Assembly (NCBI GenBank): GCA_036873135.1
Contig: JAPTYO010000005.1
Span: 17,876,666 to 17,940,665 of the forward strand
Direction: 5' to 3'
DNA length: 64,000 nucleotides
DNA from: Clarkia xantiana subsp. parviflora
Lineage: Eukaryota > Streptophyta > Magnoliopsida > Myrtales > Onagraceae
Below, piece after piece: positions 44,731-55,415 of the stretch (positions are counted from its first letter, which is position 1; the number at the start of each line of letters is the position of its first letter). The notes beneath the pieces are model-generated. The model did no database searches, was not told the origin of the DNA, and saw nothing but the letters and a program-made list of their open reading frames with translations. The position numbers were made by a program, and so were the translations under genes.

Positions 44731-47700
44731 TCAAACATGATACTTCTTCAAGTGTTCACCACTGAAGGAGTGCTTCAACGTCTTGCCCTCGAGATCCTCT
44801 AACTTGTATGCATTGGGCACTGGCATCCCCACCATCTTGTAGGGTCCCTCCCATTTTGGTGACAGCTTGTTGATCTGATCTTGATGAACAAACTCGTTCC
44901 TCCGCCAGACAAGTTCTCCCACGAAGAATTGTCGGGACCTGACACGCCGATTATAATATCGGGCTGTTGCCAGTCGCATTCGGGCCTGGACTTCATCAGC
45001 CTTCCACCTCTTCTCCTCGAGTAGGTCTAAGTCCAGATGTCTCATTTCCTCATTCGATAGAGGCTCATAGTATTTCGCACGGTGGGACGCCACCGCTATT
45101 TCCACGGGAGCAACTGCCTCCGTGCCATAAACCAGGCCAAACGGAGTTTCTCCTGTTGATTGCTTGGGTGTTGTTCTCACAACCCATAGCACATTCTCGA
45201 GCTCATCCAGCCAATGGCCCTGCAAGGCATAGACTCTCTTCTTCAAGCCATCCATCACGATCTTGTTGGCTGACTCTACCTGGCCATTGGTCTGGGCGTG
45301 ACGGACTGAAGCAGTCCGATGCTCAATATTCAATTCTTCCAAGTACTCCTTCAACTGTGTCCCATTGAACGGAGGGCCGTTATCGCTGATCAGCACTCGC
45401 GGGACCCCGTACCGGGATATGATCTGAGTCTGAAGGAATTTGAGGATCTGCTGCCCCGTCGTTCTAGCCAACGCTTTGGCCTCTATCCACTTTGAGAAGT
45501 AGTCAATAGCCACGAGTAAGTACTTGCACTGACCTCTCGCTCGGGGGAGTGGTCCCACCAAGTCAATTCCCCATTGCGCAAAGGGCCATGCACTGCTGAT
45601 GGGCATCAGGTCCGCGGCGGGAGCCACGATATTTGGGGCGTACCTCTGGCATGCATCGCAGGATTGGACCATCGCGGTCGCTTCTTTGTTCATCGAGGGC
45701 CAGTAGTAGCCTAAGTTCAATGCTTTCCTTACTAGAGATCGGGCCCCTTCATGGCAGGCCGCGACTCCTTCGTGGAGCTCCCTCAAGATCCGATTTGTAT
45801 CAGGCTCTGCTACGCATTTTAAGAAAGGTTTTACGTACCCTTTTTTGTATAATTGGTTGTCCACCATCGCATAGTTATCTGCAATCCGCCGCAACCTGAC
45901 GGCTGCCACTTTATCATCGGGGAGTACTCCCGTAGTCAGGTACGTGACCATCGGGGTCATCCAAGTGGGCTTCTCCTCTTCTTCCGATCCTGTCCCAACA
46001 GCACAGACCTCCACCGGGTCGATGTTTGAGATGATCACCCTCTCTAGGAAATGCACCTTCCGATTCTCCTCGGGGGCCACTCCCAGAGCGAACTTGCTCA
46101 AGGCATCTGCTTCCGCGTTTTCTTCCCTCGGGATCGCCTCGATATCAAAACTTTTAAAGCTTCCCTTCAAAGTCTGCACCTCGTGCAAATATTTCTTCAT
46201 TGTCGGGCTCTTAGCTTCATAGTTCCCCTGGACTTGATTTACAACCAAGCTAGCATCGCACTTCACTTTTAAATGATCGACCCCCGTACCCTTGGCAATC
46301 TTGAGGCCCGTGATAAGAGCCTCGTACTCCGCTTCGTTATTGGTGGCTTTGAATGTCAATGCCAGGGCATATCGTAAAGGCTCGCCTCCGCCGGGCGGTA
46401 TCAATACGAATCCTGCCCCCGAGCCTTCTACACCTGATGAACCATCAGTGTACATCTCCCACGTATTCTCCTCATTTGGCTGTTCTGGCTGCTGTTCTGT
46501 TGTCGGGACTTCTTCCATGGCTGCCCCCTCTGCGGGACCCGTTACTTCCAGATCGGGTGCCGTAGACTCAGCTATAAACTCTGCCAATGCCTGGCCTTTG
46601 ATAGCGGTTCTCGGAGCGAAATGAATGCGGAACTCCGTCAGCTCGATGGCCCATTTTACCAGTCTCCCCGACACCTCCGGTCGGTTCAAAAAGTGTTTCA
46701 AGGGCTGATTAGTCAATACCGTGACTTCATGGGCATGGAAGTAAGGTCGCAGTTTTCGGGCGGCAATAATCAACGCGAAGAGATACTTCTCAATAGCGGG
46801 ATAATTTATTTCAGACTTGGCAAATGCCTTGCTTACATAATAGATCGGGACTTGGTTGCCCTTGACAATCTTAATCAAAACCGAACTAACAGCCACATCA
46901 GAAACAGCCAAATAGAGATAGAGCGGCTCGCCTGGAACTGGTTTCGCCAACGGCGGAAGGGTGCGGAGGTGCTGCTTTAGTGCCTGGAACGCCTCCTCAC
47001 ACTTGTCGGTCCACTCGAACTTCTTGTTGGCCCTCAGTACATCAAAAAATGGCATAGCTCGATCACTTGCCTTGGATAGAAAGCGATTCATCGCGGCTAA
47101 CCGGCCATTCAGTACCTGGACCTCTCGATGATTCTTCGGGGACTGCATCTCCTCTATTGCTCGCAGCTTCTCGGGGTTCACCTCGATTCCTCTCTGGCTT
47201 ACCATGAACCCTAGGAACTTCCCCGAGTTCACCCCAAAAGCGCATTTGTCGGGGTTCAGCCGAACCTGATGAAACTTCATCCGCTCAAATGCTACCGCCA
47301 AATTCCGGACATGGTCTCCTACCTGTCGGGACTTCACCAGCATGTCGTCCACATATGCCTCCATGGTTTTCCCTAGCATGTCCCCGAACAACTTGTTCAC
47401 CATCCGCTGGTAAGTTGCTCCGGCATTGATCAATCCGAAGGGCATCACGTCATAATGATAGACATCACTGTCGGCATAGAAGGCCGTATGGGGGGCATCA
47501 TCCTTCGCCATCTTAATCTGGTTGTACCCAGAGTACGCATCCATGAAGCTCAGCAGCTCATGTCCCGATGTAGCATCCACCAGCTGGTCAATCCTTGGAA
47601 GCGGGTAGCAGTCCTTCGGGCAGGCTTTGTTTAAGTCGCGGAAGTCGACACACATTCGCCACTTTCCATTACTCTTTCGCACCAGCACTGGGTTAGCCAC

Positions 47701-50106
47701 CCAAGTCTGGAATCGGAGCTCCTTGATGAATCCAGCATCGAGCAGTCTGCCCACCTCCTGCTGGATCGCGATCCTCTTGTCCGCGCCCATCGGACGTCTC
47801 CTCTGCGCGATAGGCTTGATCGCGGGGTCAATCTTGAGCTCGTGCACTATCACGTCGGGACTGATTCCTGGCATATCACTTGGGGACCAGGCAAACAGCT
47901 CCTTGAACTCCTTCAAGAGCTTTATCAACTCTCGTGCTCTTTCATCCGACAGGGCAGAGCCGATTTTCACCTTCCTCTGAGGCCCATCGATCTCCACTTC
48001 CTTCAAGTCCTCCATGGGGGCGGGACGCCCATACTCCTCTCGAGGATCGGTATCTGTCTGAAGAACAGTCATGGTCTCCCTCCTTCTTCGTCGGGTGGCA
48101 TTAACATAGCATTTCCGCGACGCCACCTGGTCACCCTTGACCTCTCCTACTCCGTTATCAGTTGGGAACTTCATCTTCTGATGGACCGTCGAGGCGACTG
48201 CCATAAGAGGGTTGATAGTGGTCCTTCCGATGATCGCGTTATATGCCCCAGCAGATTCCACCACGACGAAATCCACGTTTCGCCTCTCCATCTTCCAGCC
48301 ACTACCAAACTCTACTGGTAAGGTAATCATTCCTAGCGGGTAGGAAGTGGAGCCAGAGAATCCCACCATCGGGAAGTCCACCTGCGTAAGGTCCTTCTTC
48401 GTCTTTCCCATAGCTTCCAGAGCATCCATGAAAAGAATATCGGAGGAGCTCCCTCCATCTATCAGGATCCGCTTCATCTCGAATCCATCCACGTCCAGGG
48501 TCACAACCAGGGCGTCGTCATGAGGGCTCTCCACGCCTACTAGATCTTCCGCCGAAAAAGAGATCACCATCTCCTCTTTCAGGGTCCACGACCGGGACCT
48601 TTTCCCCAATACCACCGCGGCAGATATGCGCGAGGCATAATTTTCTCTGGAAGCGGAGGTATCACCTCCCGCTGCCATTCCTCCATGGATGACATTGATA
48701 GTTCCCCGCCTCTCCTTGCGGGCACCTGATCCTGAGGCTTCCTGCTTTACCTTCTTCTTCTTCGGGGATCTGTCACGGGATTTCGAACGGGAACGAGACC
48801 TACTTCTGGAACGAGATCGGCACCGTCCCTTCCCGACAAATTCCTTCAGCTTCCCCTTCTGGATCAGCTTTTCAATCTCTTTCTTCAGCTCCCGACAATT
48901 TTCGGTGTCGTGGCCATTGGCTCGATGATAACGACAGTAACGGTCCGGGCGGCCTCCCAGATATTCACCCTCTTTCCTCGGGGGGTATCGAACGAGGCCT
49001 TGTCGCTCCATTACAGCTAGCACAGAAGCCATCGAGCTGTTGATGGGGGCGGCCCGACCCTCTCGATTGTCTTTCCCCGAGGGACGTTTGTCTTCTCTCC
49101 GGTCGGGACGACCTCGGTTTCTACTCCCCTCCGATTTGTCGCTTCTCTTGCGATCATCCGACAACTTGGATGACGCCTTTCCTCTCCCCGACTTCGGGGG
49201 GTCCAGCTCTCCAGCAGCGATTTTTGACTCCTGGACATCAATTTGCTGCTTCACCCTCGCTTGCAGGGCCTCCATGCTCCATATAGCCTTCGCGGCCACA
49301 CTATGCATTAGGTCAGAGCCGTATGGGGCACTTAGGTTCCTCAGGAAGGTGCGTATCATCTCTCCCTCCGAGATTTCTTCGTCGATTTCCGCGGCACTGG
49401 CAGTGAACCGTTGGTAATAGTACGCCAACGATTCGTCGGGCCTCTGCACCACCTGGGTTAAGGTCCTTACACTCTTCAAGAGGCGTCTCCGACCTTGATA
49501 CTGCTTGATGAAGCGGTCGTGCATGTCGGCCCAGCACGTGATGCTTCCTGGTGGAAGGCTAAAGAACCAGGTCATGGCCCTCTCTCCTAGGGTTATCGGG
49601 AACAGCGAGCATATCAGATCTTCGTTTGAAGTCCTACCCATGCATGCCTGAACGTGTCTTTGCACATGGCGGACCGGGTCTCCTTCCCCATCATATGCCT
49701 CGATCGTCGGAATACCTATCCCTGGCGGGGCGATGGTGTCGATCAGCCGCGGTACGAAAGGATGGCTGGATCGATCCCTTAGTTCCGAGGTCATCTGCTT
49801 TTGGTCGCCCATGTAGATGCTAACAATTCTCACCACCTGGTCAGCGGTGAGGGGACCATTCAGGGGGATGGTCCTATTCTGCACTGGCCCAGGGCCGTCA
49901 ACCACGAACTTCTCTGGCTGCATAGGTTCCTTACCCTTGTCCCGGGGCGGAACCTCCTGCTCCTCTGGGTCCACCCTCGGCGGGGGTGGTGGTAACTCTT
50001 CTCGCGGAGGCAACTCCTCCGCCCTCTTGGTAGCCTCTCTCTTATCCAGCAAGGCTTCCATGGCAGCCAGGAACATCGGCATGGCCTCTGCTACTGCCTT
50101 GGCCAA
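44731..50106 (-). CDS. gag-pol: Gag-pol polyprotein of element A (1791 aa)
   Basis: Uninterrupted. Approximate residues: Gag core LGERAMTWFFSLPPGS (170-190); zinc-knuckle-like YCRYHRANGHDTENC (386-400); RS domain RSRSRSRSRSRSKSRDRSP (427-447); protease ILIDGGSSSD (545); RT MPFGLINAGATYQR and YVDDMLVKS (914); RNase H; archaeal-type RNase H MYTDGSSGVEGSGAG (1215); integrase HEGVAACHEG ... CDACQRY (1440-1480), WGIDLVGPL (1506), ISDNGPPF, NGQVESAN; no chromodomain. All catalytic residues I can check are present. Start: ATG at 50106 opens this frame. An upstream frame (50321-50091, MAGGGKKKQVPAG) encodes what looks like the true Gag N-terminus and is out of phase, so a one-base indel near 50130-50160 may have cut the N-terminus, or translation really starts at 50106. 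Predicted to act in cytoplasmic particles and, via integrase, in the nucleus. Confidence 0.95.
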   Translation of the reverse strand: MAKAVAEAMPMFLAAMEALLDKREATKRAEELPPREELPPPPPRVDPEEQEVPPRDKGKEPMQPEKFVVDGPGPVQNRTIPLNGPLTADQVVRIVSIYMGDQKQMTSELRDRSSHPFVPRLIDTIAPPGIGIPTIEAYDGEGDPVRHVQRHVQACMGRTSNEDLICSLFPITLGERAMTWFFSLPPGSITCWADMHDRFIKQYQGRRRLLKSVRTLTQVVQRPDESLAYYYQRFTASAAEIDEEISEGEMIRTFLRNLSAPYGSDLMHSVAAKAIWSMEALQARVKQQIDVQESKIAAGELDPPKSGRGKASSKLSDDRKRSDKSEGSRNRGRPDRREDKRPSGKDNREGRAAPINSSMASVLAVMERQGLVRYPPRKEGEYLGGRPDRYCRYHRANGHDTENCRELKKEIEKLIQKGKLKEFVGKGRCRSRSRSRSRSRSKSRDRSPKKKKVKQEASGSGARKERRGTINVIHGGMAAGGDTSASRENYASRISAAVVLGKRSRSWTLKEEMVISFSAEDLVGVESPHDDALVVTLDVDGFEMKRILIDGGSSSDILFMDALEAMGKTKKDLTQVDFPMVGFSGSTSYPLGMITLPVEFGSGWKMERRNVDFVVVESAGAYNAIIGRTTINPLMAVASTVHQKMKFPTDNGVGEVKGDQVASRKCYVNATRRRRRETMTVLQTDTDPREEYGRPAPMEDLKEVEIDGPQRKVKIGSALSDERARELIKLLKEFKELFAWSPSDMPGISPDVIVHELKIDPAIKPIAQRRRPMGADKRIAIQQEVGRLLDAGFIKELRFQTWVANPVLVRKSNGKWRMCVDFRDLNKACPKDCYPLPRIDQLVDATSGHELLSFMDAYSGYNQIKMAKDDAPHTAFYADSDVYHYDVMPFGLINAGATYQRMVNKLFGDMLGKTMEAYVDDMLVKSRQVGDHVRNLAVAFERMKFHQVRLNPDKCAFGVNSGKFLGFMVSQRGIEVNPEKLRAIEEMQSPKNHREVQVLNGRLAAMNRFLSKASDRAMPFFDVLRANKKFEWTDKCEEAFQALKQHLRTLPPLAKPVPGEPLYLYLAVSDVAVSSVLIKIVKGNQVPIYYVSKAFAKSEINYPAIEKYLFALIIAARKLRPYFHAHEVTVLTNQPLKHFLNRPEVSGRLVKWAIELTEFRIHFAPRTAIKGQALAEFIAESTAPDLEVTGPAEGAAMEEVPTTEQQPEQPNEENTWEMYTDGSSGVEGSGAGFVLIPPGGGEPLRYALALTFKATNNEAEYEALITGLKIAKGTGVDHLKVKCDASLVVNQVQGNYEAKSPTMKKYLHEVQTLKGSFKSFDIEAIPREENAEADALSKFALGVAPEENRKVHFLERVIISNIDPVEVCAVGTGSEEEEKPTWMTPMVTYLTTGVLPDDKVAAVRLRRIADNYAMVDNQLYKKGYVKPFLKCVAEPDTNRILRELHEGVAACHEGARSLVRKALNLGYYWPSMNKEATAMVQSCDACQRYAPNIVAPAADLMPISSAWPFAQWGIDLVGPLPRARGQCKYLLVAIDYFSKWIEAKALARTTGQQILKFLQTQIISRYGVPRVLISDNGPPFNGTQLKEYLEELNIEHRTASVRHAQTNGQVESANKIVMDGLKKRVYALQGHWLDELENVLWVVRTTPKQSTGETPFGLVYGTEAVAPVEIAVASHRAKYYEPLSNEEMRHLDLDLLEEKRWKADEVQARMRLATARYYNRRVRSRQFFVGELVWRRNEFVHQDQINKLSPKWEGPYKMVGMPVPNAYKLEDLEGKTLKHSFSGEHLKKYHV

Positions 50107-50358
50107 CTCCGAGTTCGAAGACGACCCTTCTTCCCTTCGCGGGACTCCTGCCTACTCCTTTCAGCGTCTCGGACTGAGACCTCATCACCTTGCCCCCCTG
50201 TCTGAGAAAGGGCAGGGTTCTCACCTTGTTCAGCGACGCGTTCCGGCAACGGGGAATTCACAGTTCCTGCGGGACGAGAACTGCCAGCCGGAACTTGCTT
50301 CTTCTTGCCACCACCGGCCATTGATCTGGTAGAGACTATCTTGACTTTTTGTCAGCTT

Positions 50359-50375
50359 CCCACAGACGGCGCCAA
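50359..50375 (-). promoter_or_regulatory. Primer binding site of element A
   Basis: Minus strand TTGGCGCCGTCTGTGGG directly after the LTR. TGGCGCCGT fits the 3' end of tRNA-Asp. Confidence 0.78.
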
Positions 50376-51160
50376 TGTTGGATCACGGGCGAAGCTCTGT
50401 TACGTCCTTGACGGAGTGTTTGGACTCCTAAGCTCCGCGTGGTCCTGCACAAGGGGATGACCTGGGTGGTGACCCAGAATCCCTCTCCGATGGTTAAATG
50501 AGTACGGTAATCAATGGAGTGGTAAGCAGAAGTCTAAGTTCGTATCAGAATTGATCTTTTCTGGGGTAACTTCCTCCTTTATATAGGAGGAGAAGTCACC
50601 CAGAGTTACCTGAGGCCAAGCTTGGCCGTTGTTGCCACGATTCCGTATATCTCGCCACGATTCCGTATATCTCGGGGGATTCCGTATATTTCGCCCCACG
50701 CTCCGCGTATCTTACCCATACTCCGTGTATCTCGGGCACGCCCTGCGTATCTCGGGGGAATTTATCCATTATCTTTAACCGTCTCCCACTACTCTATCTG
50801 GTAGGCGGGTTTCCCGGTCTTATTCTCTGATCCCAAGTCTCGACTCCTGTCGGGGACTTCAGAGTTGTATTATTCTTAGATCACCACCCAGGACCTTCAG
50901 TCTCTGCGGGACAGGTCCAGCCTCTACGGGGCTTTATTATCGGAGCCTTACGGGGCTTTATTATCGGAGCCTTACTAAGGCATATCGGGGCCTGCTCGGA
51001 GGCTTCTTATCGGGAGCGTTTAGCTCTTATGTCGGGGTCGCTTAAGTCGGGACCCTTCGTACTGGGCCTCTGGGCCTTCCAGGCTTTCACGAGGCCCACT
51101 GGACCTACTCGCCGTCCATTGGCTGTTTAACGGGGCTAACGATTACATCGGAACCCATCA
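50376..51160 (-). repeat. 5' LTR of element A (785 bp)
   Basis: Same as 40139-40923 except two substitutions found by eye (GATGG versus GATGC near 50495; GTTGTTG versus GTTGTAG near 50629). R/U5 stem 50462-50467 / 50472-50477. TATA rc near 50578-50586. Confidence 0.96.
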
Positions 51161-51985
51161 TCGACGAGGGCTTTTGCCCGGAACAAAAAGTGTGGTCAAA
51201 CGCACATGTCATGACTGTCTGGCTGGAAAGTCCACCCGCAAGCCATTCGGTGAAGCAAAACGAGCAGAAATTCCATTGCAGATAATCCATTCTGATGTCT
51301 GTGGACCAATGAACGTAACTGCTAGGAATGAAAAGCGATACTTCGTAACTTTCATTGATGACTACACCCAATTTGGGTTTACTCATTTGATTACTAGCAA
51401 ATCTGAAGCTATAGATTGCTTTAAAAGCTTTCTGAAGCTCGTGGAGAATCAACATGAGCGGAAGGTGAAAATCCTTCGCACCGATAGAGGTGGAGAATAT
51501 CTCTCTAATGAGTTTGATAAGTTATGCAAAGAAAGTGGGATCGCCCATCAAACGACGATCTCCAACACACCACAGCAGAATGGTGTGGCTGAACGCGTAA
51601 TCAGACTCTCCTAGACATGGTGAGAACCATGATGTCACAAGCACAATTACCAATTTATTATTGGGGAGACGCATTGCTTGCTGCCACTCATGTAGTAAAC
51701 CTTGTCCCATCAAAAGCAATTAACACAACACCGTATGAGCTCTGGACTGGTAGAGAGTTAAATCTTACCAGGCTGCGACCTTGGGGGTGCGCAGCTTACA
51801 CACATACAACTTACAGCCGATTTGGCAAGTTAGGCCCCAGAGGACTTAAGAGCATCTTTATAAGATACTCTGAGAACTCAAAAGGTTATGTATTTGTGTC
51901 AACTCAAGAAAACGGTAGTGTGTACGAACATGAATCCAGAGACGTCACTTTTCTTGAGGACGAATTTCCATCGCTTTAAGAGATA
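51161..51985 (+). pseudogene. Integrase of copia element H
   Basis: Resumes after element A. Cys-Cys of the zinc finger at TCHDCLAGKS, catalytic core with HSDVCGPM (first Asp), TDRGGEYLS (second Asp) and NGVAER (Glu). A deletion just after NGVAER shifts the frame (stop at 51612-51614), then the C-terminal part follows (LPIYYWGDAL, TPYELWTGRE, WGCAAYTH). Confidence 0.88.
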
Positions 51986-54082
51986 AAAAGAGATGAAGTT
52001 CTGACTGAACTTAAACATGATGATGATGATTCTCAGGTCCCACTTTTTTCGAGTGGGAGATTTGGCACAACAACAAGTGATTCGGTTAATAAGGACGATA
52101 TCCCCATTATAAATCCAATGGGAGGGCTCACTCCCCCCCAAACACAAATCACTATTGCTGGGAATGCGAATCAAGTAGAACCTGACATTCATAACACACA
52201 ACTACCATCAATTCCCATTATTTCAAGTGGGAGTGGGATGATCGCTCCAGTTTCAGATCCTAGCGATCAAAGAACTAATCTCGGAGGTGAAATTCTGAGA
52301 CGAAGGGGTCGTCCTAGGAAAGCTGTTGCTAAAAGTTCTAGTAATGCCAACATTCCCAGTGGGAGTAGTGCCCCGATAAGAAGCATTATTCCAAGTGGGA
52401 GTATGGGTCAAACTCAAAATGGGATAGGTGAGCCTAGACGCAGTCAAAGGCAACGCACTTCCCCTAAAAGGTATCCCATTGAGAGAGGCGAAATATTCAC
52501 TCTCACATCTGTTGATGAACCAGTAATGGTTAAACAAGCGATGGAAGGACCTCAAGCAAAGGAATGGAGAAAAGCAATGGAAGATGAAATCGCCTCAATG
52601 AAAGCTAATTCGGTTTGGTCATTAGTTGATTTGCCTGTGAACCGCAGAGCAATAGGAGCTAAGTGGGTATTGAAACTCAAACTCACTGCTGATGGAAAGT
52701 CGAGCGATACAAAGCTCGACTAGTTGCAAAAGAATATACCCAAATTCACGGAGTAAACTTTGATAAAGACGGACTCACCGACTATGCGTTACACCATAGT
52801 CTGGGTCGTCCTTGCCCATGACTGCAAGTCTCGAACTCGAGCATGCATCAAATGGACATTAAGGCCAAACCTCTCCAAGTACAACTGGAGAAAGAGATCT
52901 ATATGGAGCAGCCAGAGAGTTTCATTACTCCTGGCAAAGAACGAAAAGTTTGCAAACTCCAAAGATCTATATACGGTCTTAAACAATCTTCTCGTCAATG
53001 GTATCGCAGATTCCACGAGGAAATCATTGGAATCGGATTCGTGAATATTCACAAGGATCCCTGCGTATACACTAAGACCTCCGGGTCTAAGTATGTCATC
53101 ATAACACTATACATGGATGATATACTCATTGCTGCGAACGATATGAGTTTCATGAATAAATCAAAGTCCCGGTTAGCATCAGCATTCGAGATGAAAGACA
53201 TGGGAGAGGCCACGTACATCTTAGGCATCAAAATTGCCCGAGATCGTGCCGCCCGGAGATTATGTCTATCTCAGGAATCATATATCAACAAACTGTTGAA
53301 AAGATTCAGAATGCTGGATGCTAAACCCGTGGATACGCCGGTTGTGTTCGGGTGCGCGCTATCGAAGCGTGTTGGCCCGAAAAACCAGCAGGAGCGCGAA
53401 CAGATGAAGAATGTAGAGTATCTGAGCATGGTAGGGAGTCTAATGTACACCATGCTCTGTACTCGGCCAGACATCTGTTACGCTGTGGGCCTAGTAGCAA
53501 GATTCCAATCAGATCCTAGTTATCAACATCTAAAGACCGTAAAACGAATTATCAGATATCTGATAGGTACTGCCGACTACGTTGTGTTCTATGAGGGCGA
53601 CAGGCTCAAATTGACCGGTTATAGTGACGCCGACCACGGTGGCGATCCGGGTGATCGTAAGTCCACCACAGGAGGAGTTTTCCTCCTTGCTAATGCTGTC
53701 ATATCATGGGTAAGCAAGAAGCAATCTTGTGTCGCGCTTTCCACTATGGAATCAGAATTCGTTGCCCTCTCCAAAAACGCACCAGAAGCGGCCCGGCTGA
53801 AAAGGCTTCTTACTGCATTAATTGGCACCGACAAGAAGAGTAAACCTGTGAAGGTGTACTCCGACAGTCAGGCAGCTATTGCGGCAGTTAAGAATCCAAA
53901 GTACCATAGTAAGACTAAACACATTGATGTAAAATACAATTATGCTAGGTCGGTTCTGGAAGACAACATAATCGCTTTATAATACTTGCCTACAGACAAT
54001 ATGGCCGCAGACCCTTTAACTAAGCCGTTACGTAGGGTGATTTTTGAAAAGCACGTAAAACTGCTTGGATTACGTAGGGCTT
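51986..54082 (+). pseudogene. Reverse transcriptase and RNase H of copia element H
   Basis: Linker with several AGTGGGAG motifs (51986-52400), then RT: EPRRSQRQRTSPKRY, EWRKAMEDEIASM, GAKWVLKLKLTADG (frameshift near 52722), YIMEQPESF-like region, YGLKQSSRQWYRRF, catalytic YMDDILIA (53110-53133), VGSLMYTMLCTRPDICYAVG, and RNase H GYSDADHGGD, ESEFVALS, SDSQAAI, KTKHIDVKY. The NGxL block after QMD is garbled by a local frame change. A TAA at 53980-53982 precedes the conserved end (DNMAADPLTKP ... LRRA, stop about 54082). Not functional. Confidence 0.9.
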
Positions 54083-55190
54083 AAACTGTGTGGCTTGTAA
54101 AAGTGATAACATTTTGACATTTGAAATGATATTTCAGTTGAATAAAATAATTGCAATTTAAGTTTATGATTTATCGACGTCATAATGATTAACAACATCG
54201 GATTTTACGGTCTATAAACTAAGTCGTAGGAAGAAGTAAAATTCTTCCACCAAAATTATATCGAATGTGAACCTTACCTCGTCACACAGGCACTGTCATC
54301 TTGTTAGGAGAGAGGCACCTCTACCATAACAAGATTGGCTAAGAATCAGGGGGTAAACCTGATTAAGCAAAACCATAACATTGTCACGCTTAACAGCATG
54401 ACTTAATCTTCGTTTTGTAAATCGCCGATTTGGACTTTGTCCATCACTATATCACATTCAAGGCCAAATGAGAGATTCTGCGATAGAATTGTTGACATAT
54501 CCCATCCCTGGCTTTACCAAGTGTGCTATCGACGCGTGCTTCATACTGCGTTTTCCATATATGACCACGGGGTCATGCTCGGTTGTACTAGCTAGAATCC
54601 TTGTGATTCAAAGGACGCATACTTCTTCACCTTGAGCGTGTGATTGATCCCGGATGTCTTATGAAGAGGCATCCAAAGTATCCTCATGGACTCATAACTT
54701 ATACCTAAGGTCTGGCTCAATGCTCGCTTCCCGGCGTACGAGCGTAGTGCCAAAGAAAACGGCCAAGTGACCACGTCTTGGAAATCGGCTGAGTCAGACT
54801 AAGGGTATAAGCGATGGGGATGGTCAAGTTCATCTTTAATTCATCGACTCTCGTGTTCACTAGGTGGCCGCCAACCAGATATTAGTTGAAGGTTGTGAAC
54901 ACTTGTACGGATGCCCTGGAGAAGTATTCCTTTGTGGAAAACTGGGCAATTGGAGAATTAACAGTTGACCAAGGATACAGTGCAGTACATATTATTATTT
55001 CAAACAGGTTTTATTCATGAAAGGGAATCAACGTTCTGCGGGCGCTACATTACTCCTAACAGATGAGTAGCACGATGCCCGTCGTATCCGCCGGTCGCAC
55101 GGCAAGCCTCGTATGAACAATTCGGAGACGGAGACGAAGAACTGAAGACTAAGATGTTGATACTATTGCATAACCGTATGGATTAACGAG
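54083..55190 (+). other. 3' untranslated region of copia element H and junction with C
   Basis: No ORF. Copia elements often have a long non-coding stretch here. I expected a copy of the H LTR and did not find one, so the 3' LTR is deleted or too diverged. GAGTGGGAG at 55208-55216 resembles the PPT-like motif of this element but overlaps sequence that reads as C's aORF. Confidence 0.45.
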
Positions 55191-55415
55191 CACCCTCCCA
55201 TTCCGGCGAGTGGGAGCTGTCACCTAAATGGTTCCCCGACAATGGCGCAAGACCTAACTCGAAAGCAGTAGGAAATTCCAAACTTGAGATAGACTCCGAC
55301 TAAGACCCATATTCAAACTCAGCTTCTGATTCAGAACTTGAATCTGAGCTAACATCGGGAAAGAAAGTAACACGACGAATAGAGGGGACGAAAAACTTAC
55401 TCATCCTGCGAAGAA
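55190..55415 (-). pseudogene. 5' end of the antisense aORF of element C
   Basis: Minus strand ATG near 55412: MSKFFVPSIRRVTFFPDVSS, similar to G's MSKSSIPVPRVTLCSDV. A serine/glutamate-rich stretch follows, one TAG (GS*SESI), then FPTAFELGLAPLSGNHL, comparable with SPATFALGLAILSENLL of D2. The rest was lost or displaced by the copia insertion. Confidence 0.55.

Larger units (their letters stand above)
40139..51160 (-). mobile_element. Element A: near-intact Retand-type Ty3/gypsy retrotransposon (11,022 bp)
   Basis: On the minus strand: 5' LTR 51160-50376, PBS, 1791-codon gag-pol, two tandem arrays (44590-44050), plus-strand aORF (41607-43849), PPT and 3' LTR 40923-40139. The LTRs are 785 bp each and I find only two differing positions (near 40258/50495 and 40392/50629), so insertion is recent. 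Flanked by TCGAC. It interrupts the copia integrase of H. This is the best candidate in the window for a recently active element. Confidence 0.96.
11158..55190 (+). mobile_element. Element H: Ty1/copia retrotransposon, split by D and A; right end unresolved
   Basis: 5' LTR (11158-11559 plus 36537-36688), Met-type PBS, 2.1-kb leader, then gag, protease and integrase N-terminus to 40138, interrupted by A. Integrase, RT and RNase H continue at 51166-54082. Domain order PR-IN-RT-RH defines copia. I cannot find the 3' LTR: no sequence resembling TGTTAGCATATGGTG appears before C resumes at about 55.2 kb, so the end given is an upper estimate. CTCCC precedes the 5' LTR (11153-11157). The coding sequence has several frameshifts and stops. 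Confidence 0.85.

Noticed and set aside
44731..50106. Ogre assignment for element A
   Set aside because: Ogre elements are much larger and carry their extra ORF upstream of gag; here it is antisense and downstream of pol, as in Retand.
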